Shown piece by piece: positions 44,279 to 51,802 of a stretch of 64,000 nucleotides of DNA; the first letter of the stretch is position 1; each line of letters starts with the position of its first letter. A model generated the notes under the pieces. That model had not been told where the DNA came from. It did no database searches and worked only from the letters and a program-made list of their open reading frames with translations. The position numbers were made by a program, and so were the translations under genes. The stretch is from Bifidobacterium eulemuris (lineage in GTDB: Bacteria; Actinomycetota; Actinomycetes; Actinomycetales; Bifidobacteriaceae). Location of the stretch: the NCBI RefSeq assembly GCF_014898155.1, contig NZ_CP062938.1, positions 2,170,001 through 2,234,000 on the forward strand. The letters run 5' to 3'.

Positions 44279-46126
44279 ATGTACGTCGATCCGAACCGTA
44301 ACCAAAACGCCAGCAACATCCGCTGGATCCTGCCATACTGCAAACCCGACTGGCCGCGCGTGGCCGGCTCAGTCGTGCTGTTCATCGTCAACAACGCCAT
44401 GGCGCTGTCCATTCCGCTGATCACCGGCATGATCGTCGACCGGGTGATCGTGCAGGGGCATGTCGACGAGCTCACCCGCCTGTGCGTGCTGATGGTCGTC
44501 ATGACCTTGGTGCGCGTCGCCTCACGTTACGGCTATGTGATGTGGATGGAGCGCTTCGGGCAGAACTCCGTGTACCGGCTCGTCTCGGACGAATACGAGA
44601 AGCTGCACAAGCTCGACTTCACCTACTTCAACCACACGCGCACCGGCGACATCATGAGCCGCATGACCTCCGACACCGACGCGATCCGCCACGCCCTGAG
44701 CTGGGTGACCTATCAGGTGCTCGACTGCGTGGTCATGTTCATCGGCGCGCTCGCCGTCATGTTCGCCATCGACTGGCGGCTCGCCCTCGCGCTCGCCTGC
44801 ATCACCCCCTTCCTGTTCCTGCTCACGCGCGGCCTGTCGAGCCACGCGCGACCGCTGTTCTTCGCCATCCGCAACTCGCTGGCCGAACTCAACTCCATGG
44901 TCGAGGAGAATATCGAAGGCAACCGCGTGGTCAAGGCCTTCGTGCGCGAGGAATACGAGACCGAGAAATTCGACGAGCGCAACGACGACTACATGCAGCG
45001 CAACATGGCGCAGGCCTACAACACCCGTCGCTATATGCCCTGGCTCGACGGCCTCGGCTTCTCGCTGCAGCTCATCACCCTGGGGCTGGGCGGCTTCCTG
45101 GTGATCCGAGGCTATATGACCCTCGGCAATCTGGTGAGCTTCAACTCCTTCCTGTGGATGATCGACGGCCCGGTGCGCCAGTCCGGCTGGCTGATCAACG
45201 ATTGGCAGCGGTTCAACGCCTCCTGCATCAAAATCCGCAGGCTGCTCACCGCCAAACCGCGCATTGTGGAGAAGGACGGTGCCGAAGACACAGTCAAGCA
45301 GGCCGTGGCCATCGCCGAGCAGGTCGGCGTGGCCCATCCGCCGACCTCCGACCGTATCAGCGGCGAGATCCGCTTCGACCACGTGAGCTTCGCCTTCCCC
45401 GACGACCCCCAAACGCCGATCCTCAAGGACGTCGACTTCCGCATCCCCGCGGGCGGCAAACTGGGCATCCTCGGCGAGACCGGATCGGGCAAATCCACGT
45501 TGGTCAACCTCATCTCGCGCTTCTACGATCCGACCGTCGGCCATGTGATGATCGACGGCATCGACGCGCGCGACTGGCCGCTGACCACGTTGCGCTCGCA
45601 AGTGTGCATCGTCGCGCAGGACACCTTCCTGTTCTCCGACACCATCGGCGGCAATATCGCGTTCGGCGCGGGCAGCGACCGTGACGAGTGCTTCATCCGC
45701 CGGATGGCGCAGATCGCCGGCGCCGACCAGTTCATCACCTCGATGCCCGAAGGCTACGACACGGTGGTGGGCGAGCGCGGCGTGGGCCTGTCCGGCGGGC
45801 AGAAGCAGCGTCTGTCGCTGGCCCGCGCGCTGGCGGACGACCCGGCGATCCTCATCATGGACGACACCACGTCGGCCGTCGATATGGAGACCGAAGCGGA
45901 AATCCAGCGCCGCCTGCAGGAGATGGACAGCCGCAAGACGATCATCACCATCGCGCACCGCATCTCATCGGTGAAGGACGCTGACCTGATCCTGGTGCTG
46001 GAACGCGGCCAAGTGGTCGAACGCGGCACGCACGAGGAGCTGGTCAAGGCGCACGGCCGGTATTGGGACATCTATCACAAACAACTCGGCCTGCAATCCG
46101 GCCGTTCGCAAGGCTACGGCGAATAA
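44279..46126 (+). CDS. ABC exporter half-transporter, degenerate-site subunit
   Basis: 615-residue type IV ABC half-transporter with six membrane spans (about 25-330) and a C-terminal ATPase. Walker A is GETGSGKST, the signature is canonical LSGGQKQR, and Walker B is AILIMDDTTSAVD, in which Asp replaces the catalytic Glu. This is the mark of the subunit forming the degenerate ATP site in heterodimers such as BmrCD or LmrCD. Upstream, GAGGGG lies 11 nt before the ATG. The partner follows 21 nt downstream. The likely role is export of drugs, peptides or lipids; the substrate is unknown. Confidence 0.92.
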   Translation: MYVDPNRNQNASNIRWILPYCKPDWPRVAGSVVLFIVNNAMALSIPLITGMIVDRVIVQGHVDELTRLCVLMVVMTLVRVASRYGYVMWMERFGQNSVYRLVSDEYEKLHKLDFTYFNHTRTGDIMSRMTSDTDAIRHALSWVTYQVLDCVVMFIGALAVMFAIDWRLALALACITPFLFLLTRGLSSHARPLFFAIRNSLAELNSMVEENIEGNRVVKAFVREEYETEKFDERNDDYMQRNMAQAYNTRRYMPWLDGLGFSLQLITLGLGGFLVIRGYMTLGNLVSFNSFLWMIDGPVRQSGWLINDWQRFNASCIKIRRLLTAKPRIVEKDGAEDTVKQAVAIAEQVGVAHPPTSDRISGEIRFDHVSFAFPDDPQTPILKDVDFRIPAGGKLGILGETGSGKSTLVNLISRFYDPTVGHVMIDGIDARDWPLTTLRSQVCIVAQDTFLFSDTIGGNIAFGAGSDRDECFIRRMAQIAGADQFITSMPEGYDTVVGERGVGLSGGQKQRLSLARALADDPAILIMDDTTSAVDMETEAEIQRRLQEMDSRKTIITIAHRISSVKDADLILVLERGQVVERGTHEELVKAHGRYWDIYHKQLGLQSGRSQGYGE

Positions 46127-46147
46127 GAGAGAGGAGGACGCACTTCC

Positions 46148-47953
46148 ATGGCGCAACGCAACACATTCCGTGAGGACGAGGAACTCGAGGAGCAGATCAA
46201 CCTGCACGACATCCTGCGCGTCGGCGGGTATCTCAAACCGTATCTTGGCCGCGTGGCCCGCATCCTCATCGTCGTCGTGTCGATGAGCGGCATTCTGGTC
46301 ACCGTGCCCTACCTGACCAAAATCATGATCGACGAGGCGATTCCGAACGAGGACCTGGGACTGCTGGGTCTGCTCGCCGGTCTGCTCGCCGTGCTGATCG
46401 TGGTCTACGAGCTGTGCCTGCGCTACCGCACGGTGGAGATCACGCGCGTGGGGCAGATGATGCTCAAGGACATGCGACGCGACATCTTCACGCATATCCA
46501 GACGCTGCCGTTCAGCTACTTCGACTCGCGTCCGCACGGCAAGATCCTGATCCGCGTGGTCAACTATGTGAACACGCTGTCCGACACGCTTTCGTCCGGT
46601 CTGATCAACGTGATCTCCGACGTGTTCACCTTCCTGCTCACGCTGGTGATCATGTTCGCGGTCGACTGGCGGCTCGCGTTGTGGAGCCTGGTGCTGTTCC
46701 CCGCGCTCATCATCTGGGTGCGCGTGCTGCAGTATTTCCAGCGGCGCGCCTACCAGCGGCTGTCGAACAAGCAGTCGAATCTCAACGCGTACATCCATGA
46801 GTCGATCGCCGGCGTGAAAACCACGCAGACCTTCGCGCAGGAGCGCGCGCAGTTCGACACCTTCCAGCAGCAGCAAAGCGAGGTGCGTACCGCGTGGATG
46901 AAGGCCGTGCACATCCAGTTCCTTATGTGGCCGGGCGTGCAGACCATCTCCGTGATGACGATCGCGCTGATCTATTTCGTGGGCATCACGGGATTCGCCG
47001 GCGTGGACGTGACCACGGGCGTGCTCATCGCGTTCGTTGGCTACGCGAACAACTTCTGGAACCCGGTCATCAACATCGGCAACTTCTACAACCAGCTCAT
47101 CACCTGCTCCGCCTATCTGGAGCGCATCTTCGAGACGCTGGACGTGGTGCCCGAGATCGAGAACAAGCCGGGGGCCGCCGACCTGCCGCAGGTGCGCGGC
47201 GCGGTCGACTTCAACGATGTGGTGTTCCGTTACGAGGAGGGCGGCCGCAACATCCTCAATCTGGTGGACTTCCATGTCTCGCCGGGGCGTACGGTCGCGC
47301 TGGTGGGGCCGACGGGCGCGGGCAAGACGACGATCATCTCGCTGCTGTCGCGCTTCTACGACGTGTCGGAGGGGTCGGTGACGATCGACGGCTACGACGT
47401 GCGCGACGTGACGCTTGAATCGCTGCGCCGGCAGATGGGCGTGATGCTGCAGGACACGTTCATCTTCTCGGGCGATGTGCGCGAGAACATCCGCTACGGC
47501 AAGCTCGATGCCACCGACGATCAGATCGAGGCTGCGGCCCGGGCCGTGCACGCGCACGAGTTCATCATGGAGCTGCCCGACGGCTACGACACCGTGGTGG
47601 AGGAGCGGGGCTCGACGCTCTCCGCCGGGCAACGACAGCTCATCGCCTTCGCTCGCGTGCTGCTCGCCGACCCGCGGATTCTGATCCTCGACGAGGCGAC
47701 GTCGAATATCGACACGCGCACCGAGGAGGCGCTGCAGGCCGGGCTCGCCGCGCTGCTGAAGGGGCGCACGAGCTTCATCATCGCGCACCGGTTGTCGACC
47801 ATTGAGAACGCGGACGAGATTTTCTACATCGACCACGGGCAGATCGTCGAGCATGGCGCGCATAAGACGCTATTGGACGAGCGTGGCGCGTATTGGCGGC
47901 TGTATGAGTCGCAGTATGCGATGATCACGGCCGGCGTCGGGCGTGGTGCGTAG
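46148..47953 (+). CDS. ABC exporter half-transporter, catalytic-Glu subunit
   Basis: 601-residue partner of the previous gene. Six spans are followed by an ATPase with Walker A GPTGAGKTT, Walker B ILILDEATSNID (catalytic Glu present) and a non-canonical signature LSAGQRQL. Together with the Asp in the partner, the altered signature here predicts one hydrolytic and one degenerate site, as in known heterodimeric exporters. An N-terminal amphipathic, acidic stretch (REDEELEEQINLHDI) precedes the first span. The ATG follows GAGGAGG, 12 nt upstream. The gene ends 6 nt before repeat element copy A, whose first hairpin probably terminates the operon. Confidence 0.92.
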   Translation: MAQRNTFREDEELEEQINLHDILRVGGYLKPYLGRVARILIVVVSMSGILVTVPYLTKIMIDEAIPNEDLGLLGLLAGLLAVLIVVYELCLRYRTVEITRVGQMMLKDMRRDIFTHIQTLPFSYFDSRPHGKILIRVVNYVNTLSDTLSSGLINVISDVFTFLLTLVIMFAVDWRLALWSLVLFPALIIWVRVLQYFQRRAYQRLSNKQSNLNAYIHESIAGVKTTQTFAQERAQFDTFQQQQSEVRTAWMKAVHIQFLMWPGVQTISVMTIALIYFVGITGFAGVDVTTGVLIAFVGYANNFWNPVINIGNFYNQLITCSAYLERIFETLDVVPEIENKPGAADLPQVRGAVDFNDVVFRYEEGGRNILNLVDFHVSPGRTVALVGPTGAGKTTIISLLSRFYDVSEGSVTIDGYDVRDVTLESLRRQMGVMLQDTFIFSGDVRENIRYGKLDATDDQIEAAARAVHAHEFIMELPDGYDTVVEERGSTLSAGQRQLIAFARVLLADPRILILDEATSNIDTRTEEALQAGLAALLKGRTSFIIAHRLSTIENADEIFYIDHGQIVEHGAHKTLLDERGAYWRLYESQYAMITAGVGRGA

Positions 47954-47959
47954 GGGGCT

Positions 47960-48139
47960 TCGCACGGACCTCGCCCCATCTCGGTCCCGTGCGACTTTTT
48001 CTTACATGAATCGCACAGGTCGTGTGTGATTCAAAACGGGAGGAAGGGCTGATTTCCAAGGAAATCCGCCCTTCCGTGTGCGTTTGGCGGTCGAAACAGG
48101 GTCGCACGGGCATGGCGGCCGCCCGTATCCGTGCGACCC
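47960..48139 (+). repeat. Three-hairpin repeat element, copy A
   Basis: About 180 nt. Stem I (TCGCACGG with CCGTGCGA, 47960-47994) is followed by a T-run (CTTTTTC) as in an intrinsic terminator, then TTACATGAATCGCACAGG. Stem II, centred on GATTTCC-AA-GGAAATC, spans about 48042-48075. Stem III is GGGTCGCACGG (48099-48109) with CCGTGCGACCC (48129-48139). It lies between the exporter operon (plus) and a LacI gene (minus, ending at 48144). Confidence 0.88.
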
Positions 48140-48143
48140 GCCT

Positions 48144-49163
48144 CTACCGTCGGGTCGACTCGCGGGCGACCAGCCTATAGTCGGCGGTAAGCGTGCGGGT
48201 GGGGGCGTCCCCGCCGTCGATGCGGTCGAGCAGCAGTCCCACCGCTTTGCGCGCCAGATCCTCCATGTCGGTGGCGATGGTGGAGAGCGAGGGGATGTAG
48301 TAGTCGCATTCGTTGATGCCGTCGAATCCGATGACGGCGGCATCCTGCGGCACGTGGATGCCCCTGTCCGCCAAGCCGCGGATGAATCCAAGTGCGATCG
48401 AATCGGTCATGCAGAACACTCCGTCAAAGGGTGTGCCCGCGTCGACGACGTTATGGGCGAGTTTGCGTGCCGCGCCGTTCTGCCATTGTTCAGGGCGGAG
48501 GAATTGCGTGGGGTCCGGAGTGATTCCCAAGTTCTCGAACGCGTTGAGACATCCGATAAGGCGGCGTCCAGAAACAGACATGGCGGCGCGATCCTCGGCC
48601 AGCATGTCGTAAGAGGCGCCGACGACCAGAATGCGTCGGCATCCGACTTCGATCAGATGGCGGATGGCGGCTTCGGAACCGGATTCGCAAGGGGTGGCCA
48701 CCGAATCGAACACCGGGTCGGGGGAGATGTCGTCGAGCAACACTACCGGTTTACCTCCGGACAGGTCGCGAATCTCTTCGTCGGAAACCTTACCGGGGCT
48801 GAAAATCGTGCCGTCGCACAGTTGGCTCGTCACCTTCTGCAGAATCGCGATTTCGCTTTCTTTGGAATTGGAGGTCTCCTGGACGATGGCTTCGAGCCCG
48901 TGGCGGGCGACCTCGCGGGAGATGGCGGCGCTCATTTCGGAGGGGTATGGGAAGTCGAGTTCGAAAATCGCCACGCCGATAAGCCCGCTGCGCCCTGAGC
49001 GCAGTGATCGGGCGGAGAGATTGGTGGTGTATTGCAACGCGCGCGCCGCTTGAAGCACGCGGTCCGTGGTTGCGGGGGCGATGCGTGGGTCGCCGCGCAG
49101 TGCGTAGGATGCGGTGGCGCGCGACACGCCTGCCGCCTTGGCGACATCGCTCATCGTGACCAT
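48144..49163 (-). CDS. LacI-family transcriptional regulator (local GH43 control)
   Basis: 339-residue LacI/GalR repressor. The HTH is VTMSDVAKAAGVSRATASYA, with the hinge helix region LSARSLRSGRSGLIGVAIFE. The effector domain contains CRRILVVGASYDM, GVFCMTDSIALGFIRGL, and AAVIGFDGINECDYYIP, ending RLVARESTRR. The start at 49163 follows AAGGAGCGCAGC; the upstream extension in the same frame covers the operators and is non-coding. It is divergent from the GH43 gene at 49598, and the two operators at 49252 and 49297 are the expected targets, giving autoregulation and control of GH43. Confidence 0.94.
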   Translation of the reverse strand: MVTMSDVAKAAGVSRATASYALRGDPRIAPATTDRVLQAARALQYTTNLSARSLRSGRSGLIGVAIFELDFPYPSEMSAAISREVARHGLEAIVQETSNSKESEIAILQKVTSQLCDGTIFSPGKVSDEEIRDLSGGKPVVLLDDISPDPVFDSVATPCESGSEAAIRHLIEVGCRRILVVGASYDMLAEDRAAMSVSGRRLIGCLNAFENLGITPDPTQFLRPEQWQNGAARKLAHNVVDAGTPFDGVFCMTDSIALGFIRGLADRGIHVPQDAAVIGFDGINECDYYIPSLSTIATDMEDLARKAVGLLLDRIDGGDAPTRTLTADYRLVARESTRR

Positions 49164-49251
49164 GCTGCGCTCCTTGGATATTGCAATAGTTGCGTTGCTA
49201 TTGGGCTTCGCTGGGAATATCCCTTTCCTGGGTCTAGTGTACCCCGATGAT

Positions 49252-49265
49252 TTGACACGATTCAA
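49252..49265. promoter_or_regulatory. LacI-type operator O1 with overlapping promoter
   Basis: TTGACACGATTCAA has the TTGA-CG-TCAA skeleton of LacI/GalR operators. Its first six bases are also a consensus minus-35; TATAAC follows after 18 nt at 49276-49281, giving a plus-strand promoter that repressor binding would cover. Confidence 0.8.
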
Positions 49266-49296
49266 TTCAATGGTGTATAACGGTGTCCACCACCTG

Positions 49297-49310
49297 TTGA
49301 ATCGTGTCAA
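49297..49310. promoter_or_regulatory. LacI-type operator O2
   Basis: TTGAATCGTGTCAA is the exact reverse complement of O1, centred 45 bp away and just downstream of the predicted transcription start. Two mirror-image sites could allow looping or cooperative repression by the adjacent LacI protein. Confidence 0.8.
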
Positions 49311-49392
49311 AACAAGAATTCAGCGGGAAATACATGGCGATGCAGCCATGAAACGACCACAGGGGCATAGCGGCCTCGATAAAGGAGGAGTC

Positions 49393-49473
49393 ATGAGGAT
49401 CACGAAGACGATGAAGGCCGTCCTCGGCGCGGTTTCTGCCAGAAGCGGATCGTCTCCGGTCTTGTCGGGCTGA
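49393..49473 (+). pseudogene. Truncated 5' end of a probable sugar-binding protein gene
   Basis: A strong AAAGGAGGAG site precedes an ATG encoding 26 residues, MRITKTMKAVLGAVSARSGS then SPVLSG and stop. The beginning looks like the basic start of a lipoprotein or secretion signal, as in ABC sugar-binding proteins, after which the sequence collapses. Its place, between a LacI-controlled promoter and a GH43 gene, is where a binding-protein gene would be expected. I infer that an importer was deleted and only the first codons remain; it could also be a leader peptide. Confidence 0.45.
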
Positions 49474-49597
49474 TGGCTGGCATGGAACGCCAGTCCTCCC
49501 ATGGTCGAGGCCGCGGCGGAGCATGTTCTCCTTTCGCTCCGCCTGCGACCTGATAACAAGCTACGCCCGCGGGTGCGGGCATGAGAAAGGCATTACA

Positions 49598-50566
49598 ATG
49601 ACCAACGCTTTTGAACCTTCCGTCGTGCGCGTCGCGGAGCGTGAGCTGCTTCCGCACCGCGTGAACGACGCGACGTTGCCGACCAATCCGTTGCATCGCT
49701 ACTGCGCGGATCCGAATCTCGCGATTTTCGATGGACGCTATTTCCTCTACTGCACCGACGACGGCGTCGACGATTGGGGGACCACCGCGTTTAGCGTGTA
49801 CGTCTCCGACGATCTGGCCACTTGGGAGCGCTATCCGGCGCTCGACCTGCGCGACGTGCCATGGTGGGACGGCGAGAACGGCGCGTGGGCACCGTCCGTC
49901 GTGCGATCATCCCAAGGCAAGTATGTGTTCCTGTTTGTCGCGGGCGGACAGATCGGCGCGGCCGTGACGGACACCCCGTACGGCCCGTTCGTCCCCCAGC
50001 CGCAGCCGCTGGTGCGTAAGGGCACATTCGACTGCCATACCATTGATCCCGGCGCGTTCGTCGATGACGATGGCAGTCGGTACTTCCTCTGGGGTAACGG
50101 CCGGGCGTGGATGGCCCCATTCTCCGACGATTGCCTGTCGTTCGATGAGACGCGGGCCTGGTCGTGGATTCCCGGCGATTTTCGCGAGGCCATCTGGATT
50201 CACCGCCGTAACGGCACGTACTACGCTTCGTGGAGCGAAAACGACACGCGCGATCCGGAATACTGCGTCAAATACGCGATGTCGGATTCCCTGCATGGGC
50301 CGTGGAGCGAGCCGCGCACACTGCTGGAGCAGGACCCCGAGCATCACTTGTATGGTACCGGACACCACAATATCGTGAACATCCCTGGCACCGACGAATG
50401 GATCATCGCCTACCATCGATTCGCCTACCATCCTGGCGGGCGTTGGTCGGGCGGCGACGGATGCCATCGTGAGGTGGTGTTCGCTCCCCTGACCCACAAC
50501 ACCGACGGCACGCTGGAGCAGGTGCGTCCGGCCGTGGGGTCATATGTGCGGTCGTTGACCTTCTGA
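49598..50566 (+). CDS. Glycoside hydrolase family 43 enzyme (arabinanase/arabinofuranosidase-like)
   Basis: 322-residue cytoplasmic GH43 five-bladed propeller. The catalytic base Asp is in YCADPNLAIFDG, the middle Asp in CHTIDPGAFVDDDG, and the acid Glu in PGDFREAIWIHRRNG. HNIVNIPGTDEWIIAYHRFA is the conserved last blade. The spacing of DPN, IDPG and REA matches bifidobacterial alpha-L-arabinofuranosidases or beta-xylosidases; which one is not determined. The start at 49598 follows GAAAGGC; the upstream in-frame extension lacks homology. It is under the LacI operators upstream and followed after 62 nt by repeat copy B. Confidence 0.9.
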   Translation: MTNAFEPSVVRVAERELLPHRVNDATLPTNPLHRYCADPNLAIFDGRYFLYCTDDGVDDWGTTAFSVYVSDDLATWERYPALDLRDVPWWDGENGAWAPSVVRSSQGKYVFLFVAGGQIGAAVTDTPYGPFVPQPQPLVRKGTFDCHTIDPGAFVDDDGSRYFLWGNGRAWMAPFSDDCLSFDETRAWSWIPGDFREAIWIHRRNGTYYASWSENDTRDPEYCVKYAMSDSLHGPWSEPRTLLEQDPEHHLYGTGHHNIVNIPGTDEWIIAYHRFAYHPGGRWSGGDGCHREVVFAPLTHNTDGTLEQVRPAVGSYVRSLTF

Positions 50567-50628
50567 GTCCGGCGCGGCCGTCGGCTGGGCGGCGACTGGG
50601 GCCATCGGGCGAGAGAAGCGCACGGACT

Positions 50629-50809
50629 TCGCACAGACCCTGCCCCAACCCGGTCCCGTGCGACTTTTCCTTACATGAATCGCACAGGTCGTGTGCGTTC
50701 CGTAAGAAGCAAAAGGGCGGATTTCCAAGGAAATTCGCCTTTTTTGTGTGCGTTTGGGGCCGACGGGAGGGTCGCACGAACGCACGAGACCAAGGCATTC
50801 GTGCGACCC
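50629..50809 (+). repeat. Three-hairpin repeat element, copy B
   Basis: About 181 nt in the 306-nt GH43-membrane protein gap. Stem I is TCGCACAGACC with GGTCCCGTGCGA (50629-50663), followed by CTTTTCC. Stem II is AAGGGCGGATTTCC with GGAAATTCGCCTTTT (about 50711-50744). Stem III is GGGTCGCACGAA (50769-50780) with TTCGTGCGACCC (50798-50809). Compared with copy A, the stem III end changes from GG/CC to GAA/TTC on both sides. The rest of the gap holds only the start region of the next gene. Confidence 0.88.
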
Positions 50810-50872
50810 GCTCCCAGCCAGCGATGGTGCGGACGATGTACACTGTCAGCGCGAGCATATAAGGAGGTCCGT

Positions 50873-51622
50873 GTGACGGCAGACGACAGCAACCATAAAG
50901 GTGGGGTGGTGTTCACGCAGGAGCAGCAGGACGCCATCGCCGCTCTCGCCTCGGAGAACAAATACGCGAAGCAGTCGAAATGGAAAACGCTGCGTGAGCT
51001 TCCGCCTAAGGACCGTTGGCCCTTCTTCCGCCAGAATTTCCTGGTGGAGACGGGACTGGTGTTGGTGGTCGTGGCGTTTGTCGTGGCGCTTGTCGTCACC
51101 ATGGTGACGCGTGGGCCCGATGCGGAGCTCACGGTCGTGCGGCTCAACGCCGGCGAGTCCTACGCGCAGCCGATGTCGGAGCTGAAAACCGGCTTCATCG
51201 AGCGCGCGGGCATCGAGGACGAGCGGATCGCGCAGTTCGACGGTTCCTACGACATCACCGAGGACGGAAACATCTACACCGACGATTCCGCCGGTCTGCT
51301 CACCCGTATCAGCGCGGGGGACATCAATGTGCTGATCACCACCGAAGAGACGTTGACATTGGTGGAGACGCGTGGATACGCCTCGTCTCTGTCGGAGAAG
51401 CTCGAGTCCTCGCAGCTGGAGGCGGTGGCCGACGCCCTGGTCGATGTCGACGGCGAGCCGGTGACCGACGCGTCGCAGGCGTTCGCGCTCGACCTGAGCA
51501 AGTCGGCCACGTGGACGTCGCTGGACGGCGCGCCCGACGACGCCTATCTGGTCATCTCCAATGTGGAGGATGAGACGCATCTGACCCGCATGCGCGAGTT
51601 GGTTGATTATCTGTTTGAGTGA
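50873..51622 (+). CDS. Single-span membrane protein of unknown function
   Basis: 249-residue protein. An N-terminal cytoplasmic part (about 1-55, VFTQEQQDAIAALASENKYA) is followed by one span (TGLVLVVVAFVVALVVTMVT) and an extracellular domain of about 165 residues rich in Asp/Glu/Thr. The latter includes FIERAGIEDERIAQFDGSYD, GDINVLITTEETL and DAYLVISNVEDETHLTRMRE. The fold resembles small bifidobacterial and streptococcal surface proteins annotated only as hypothetical; I do not recognise a family. The GTG at 50873 lies 6 nt after AAGGAGG. Repeat copy C begins directly after its stop codon. Confidence 0.8.
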   Translation: MTADDSNHKGGVVFTQEQQDAIAALASENKYAKQSKWKTLRELPPKDRWPFFRQNFLVETGLVLVVVAFVVALVVTMVTRGPDAELTVVRLNAGESYAQPMSELKTGFIERAGIEDERIAQFDGSYDITEDGNIYTDDSAGLLTRISAGDINVLITTEETLTLVETRGYASSLSEKLESSQLEAVADALVDVDGEPVTDASQAFALDLSKSATWTSLDGAPDDAYLVISNVEDETHLTRMRELVDYLFE

Positions 51623-51802
51623 GGTCGCACGGAGCGGTTGCGCGGTATCGCTCGTGCGACTTTTCCTTACATGAATCGCACAGCCCGTGTGCGTTGCGTG
51701 GATGACATAATGGCGGATTTCCAAGGAAGTCCGCCATTCGTATGTTCATTTGAGGTTGATGGATGGGTCGCACGCGTGGGAGCGCCGGCCTCCGTCGTGC
51801 GA
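51623..51802 (+). repeat. Three-hairpin repeat element, copy C, overlapping a LacI coding end
   Basis: About 180 nt starting at the base after the upstream stop codon. Stem I is GGTCGCACGGAGCG (51623-51636) with CGCTCGTGCGAC (51649-51660), then TTTTCC. Stem II is AATGGCGGATTTCC with GGAAGTCCGCCATT (51709-51738). Stem III is GTCGCACG with CGTGCGA (51767-51802). Stem I has its own paired change (GAGCG with CGCTC). The 3' half forms the last codons and stop of the LacI gene on the other strand. Confidence 0.88.

Larger units (their letters stand above)
49164..49597. promoter_or_regulatory. 434-nt divergent control region with promoter, two operators and a gene remnant
   Basis: The region contains two LacI-type operators, a plus-strand promoter and a truncated gene start, each listed separately. 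From the remnant (ends 49473) to the GH43 ATG the remaining 124 nt show inverted GC-rich pieces (GCCCGCGGGTGCGGGC) and no further gene. Confidence 0.75.

Noticed and set aside
43990..44301. 103-codon frame upstream of the ABC exporter listed as a gene
   Set aside because: No family resemblance and very Arg/Ser-rich; kept only as a possible leader within the control region.
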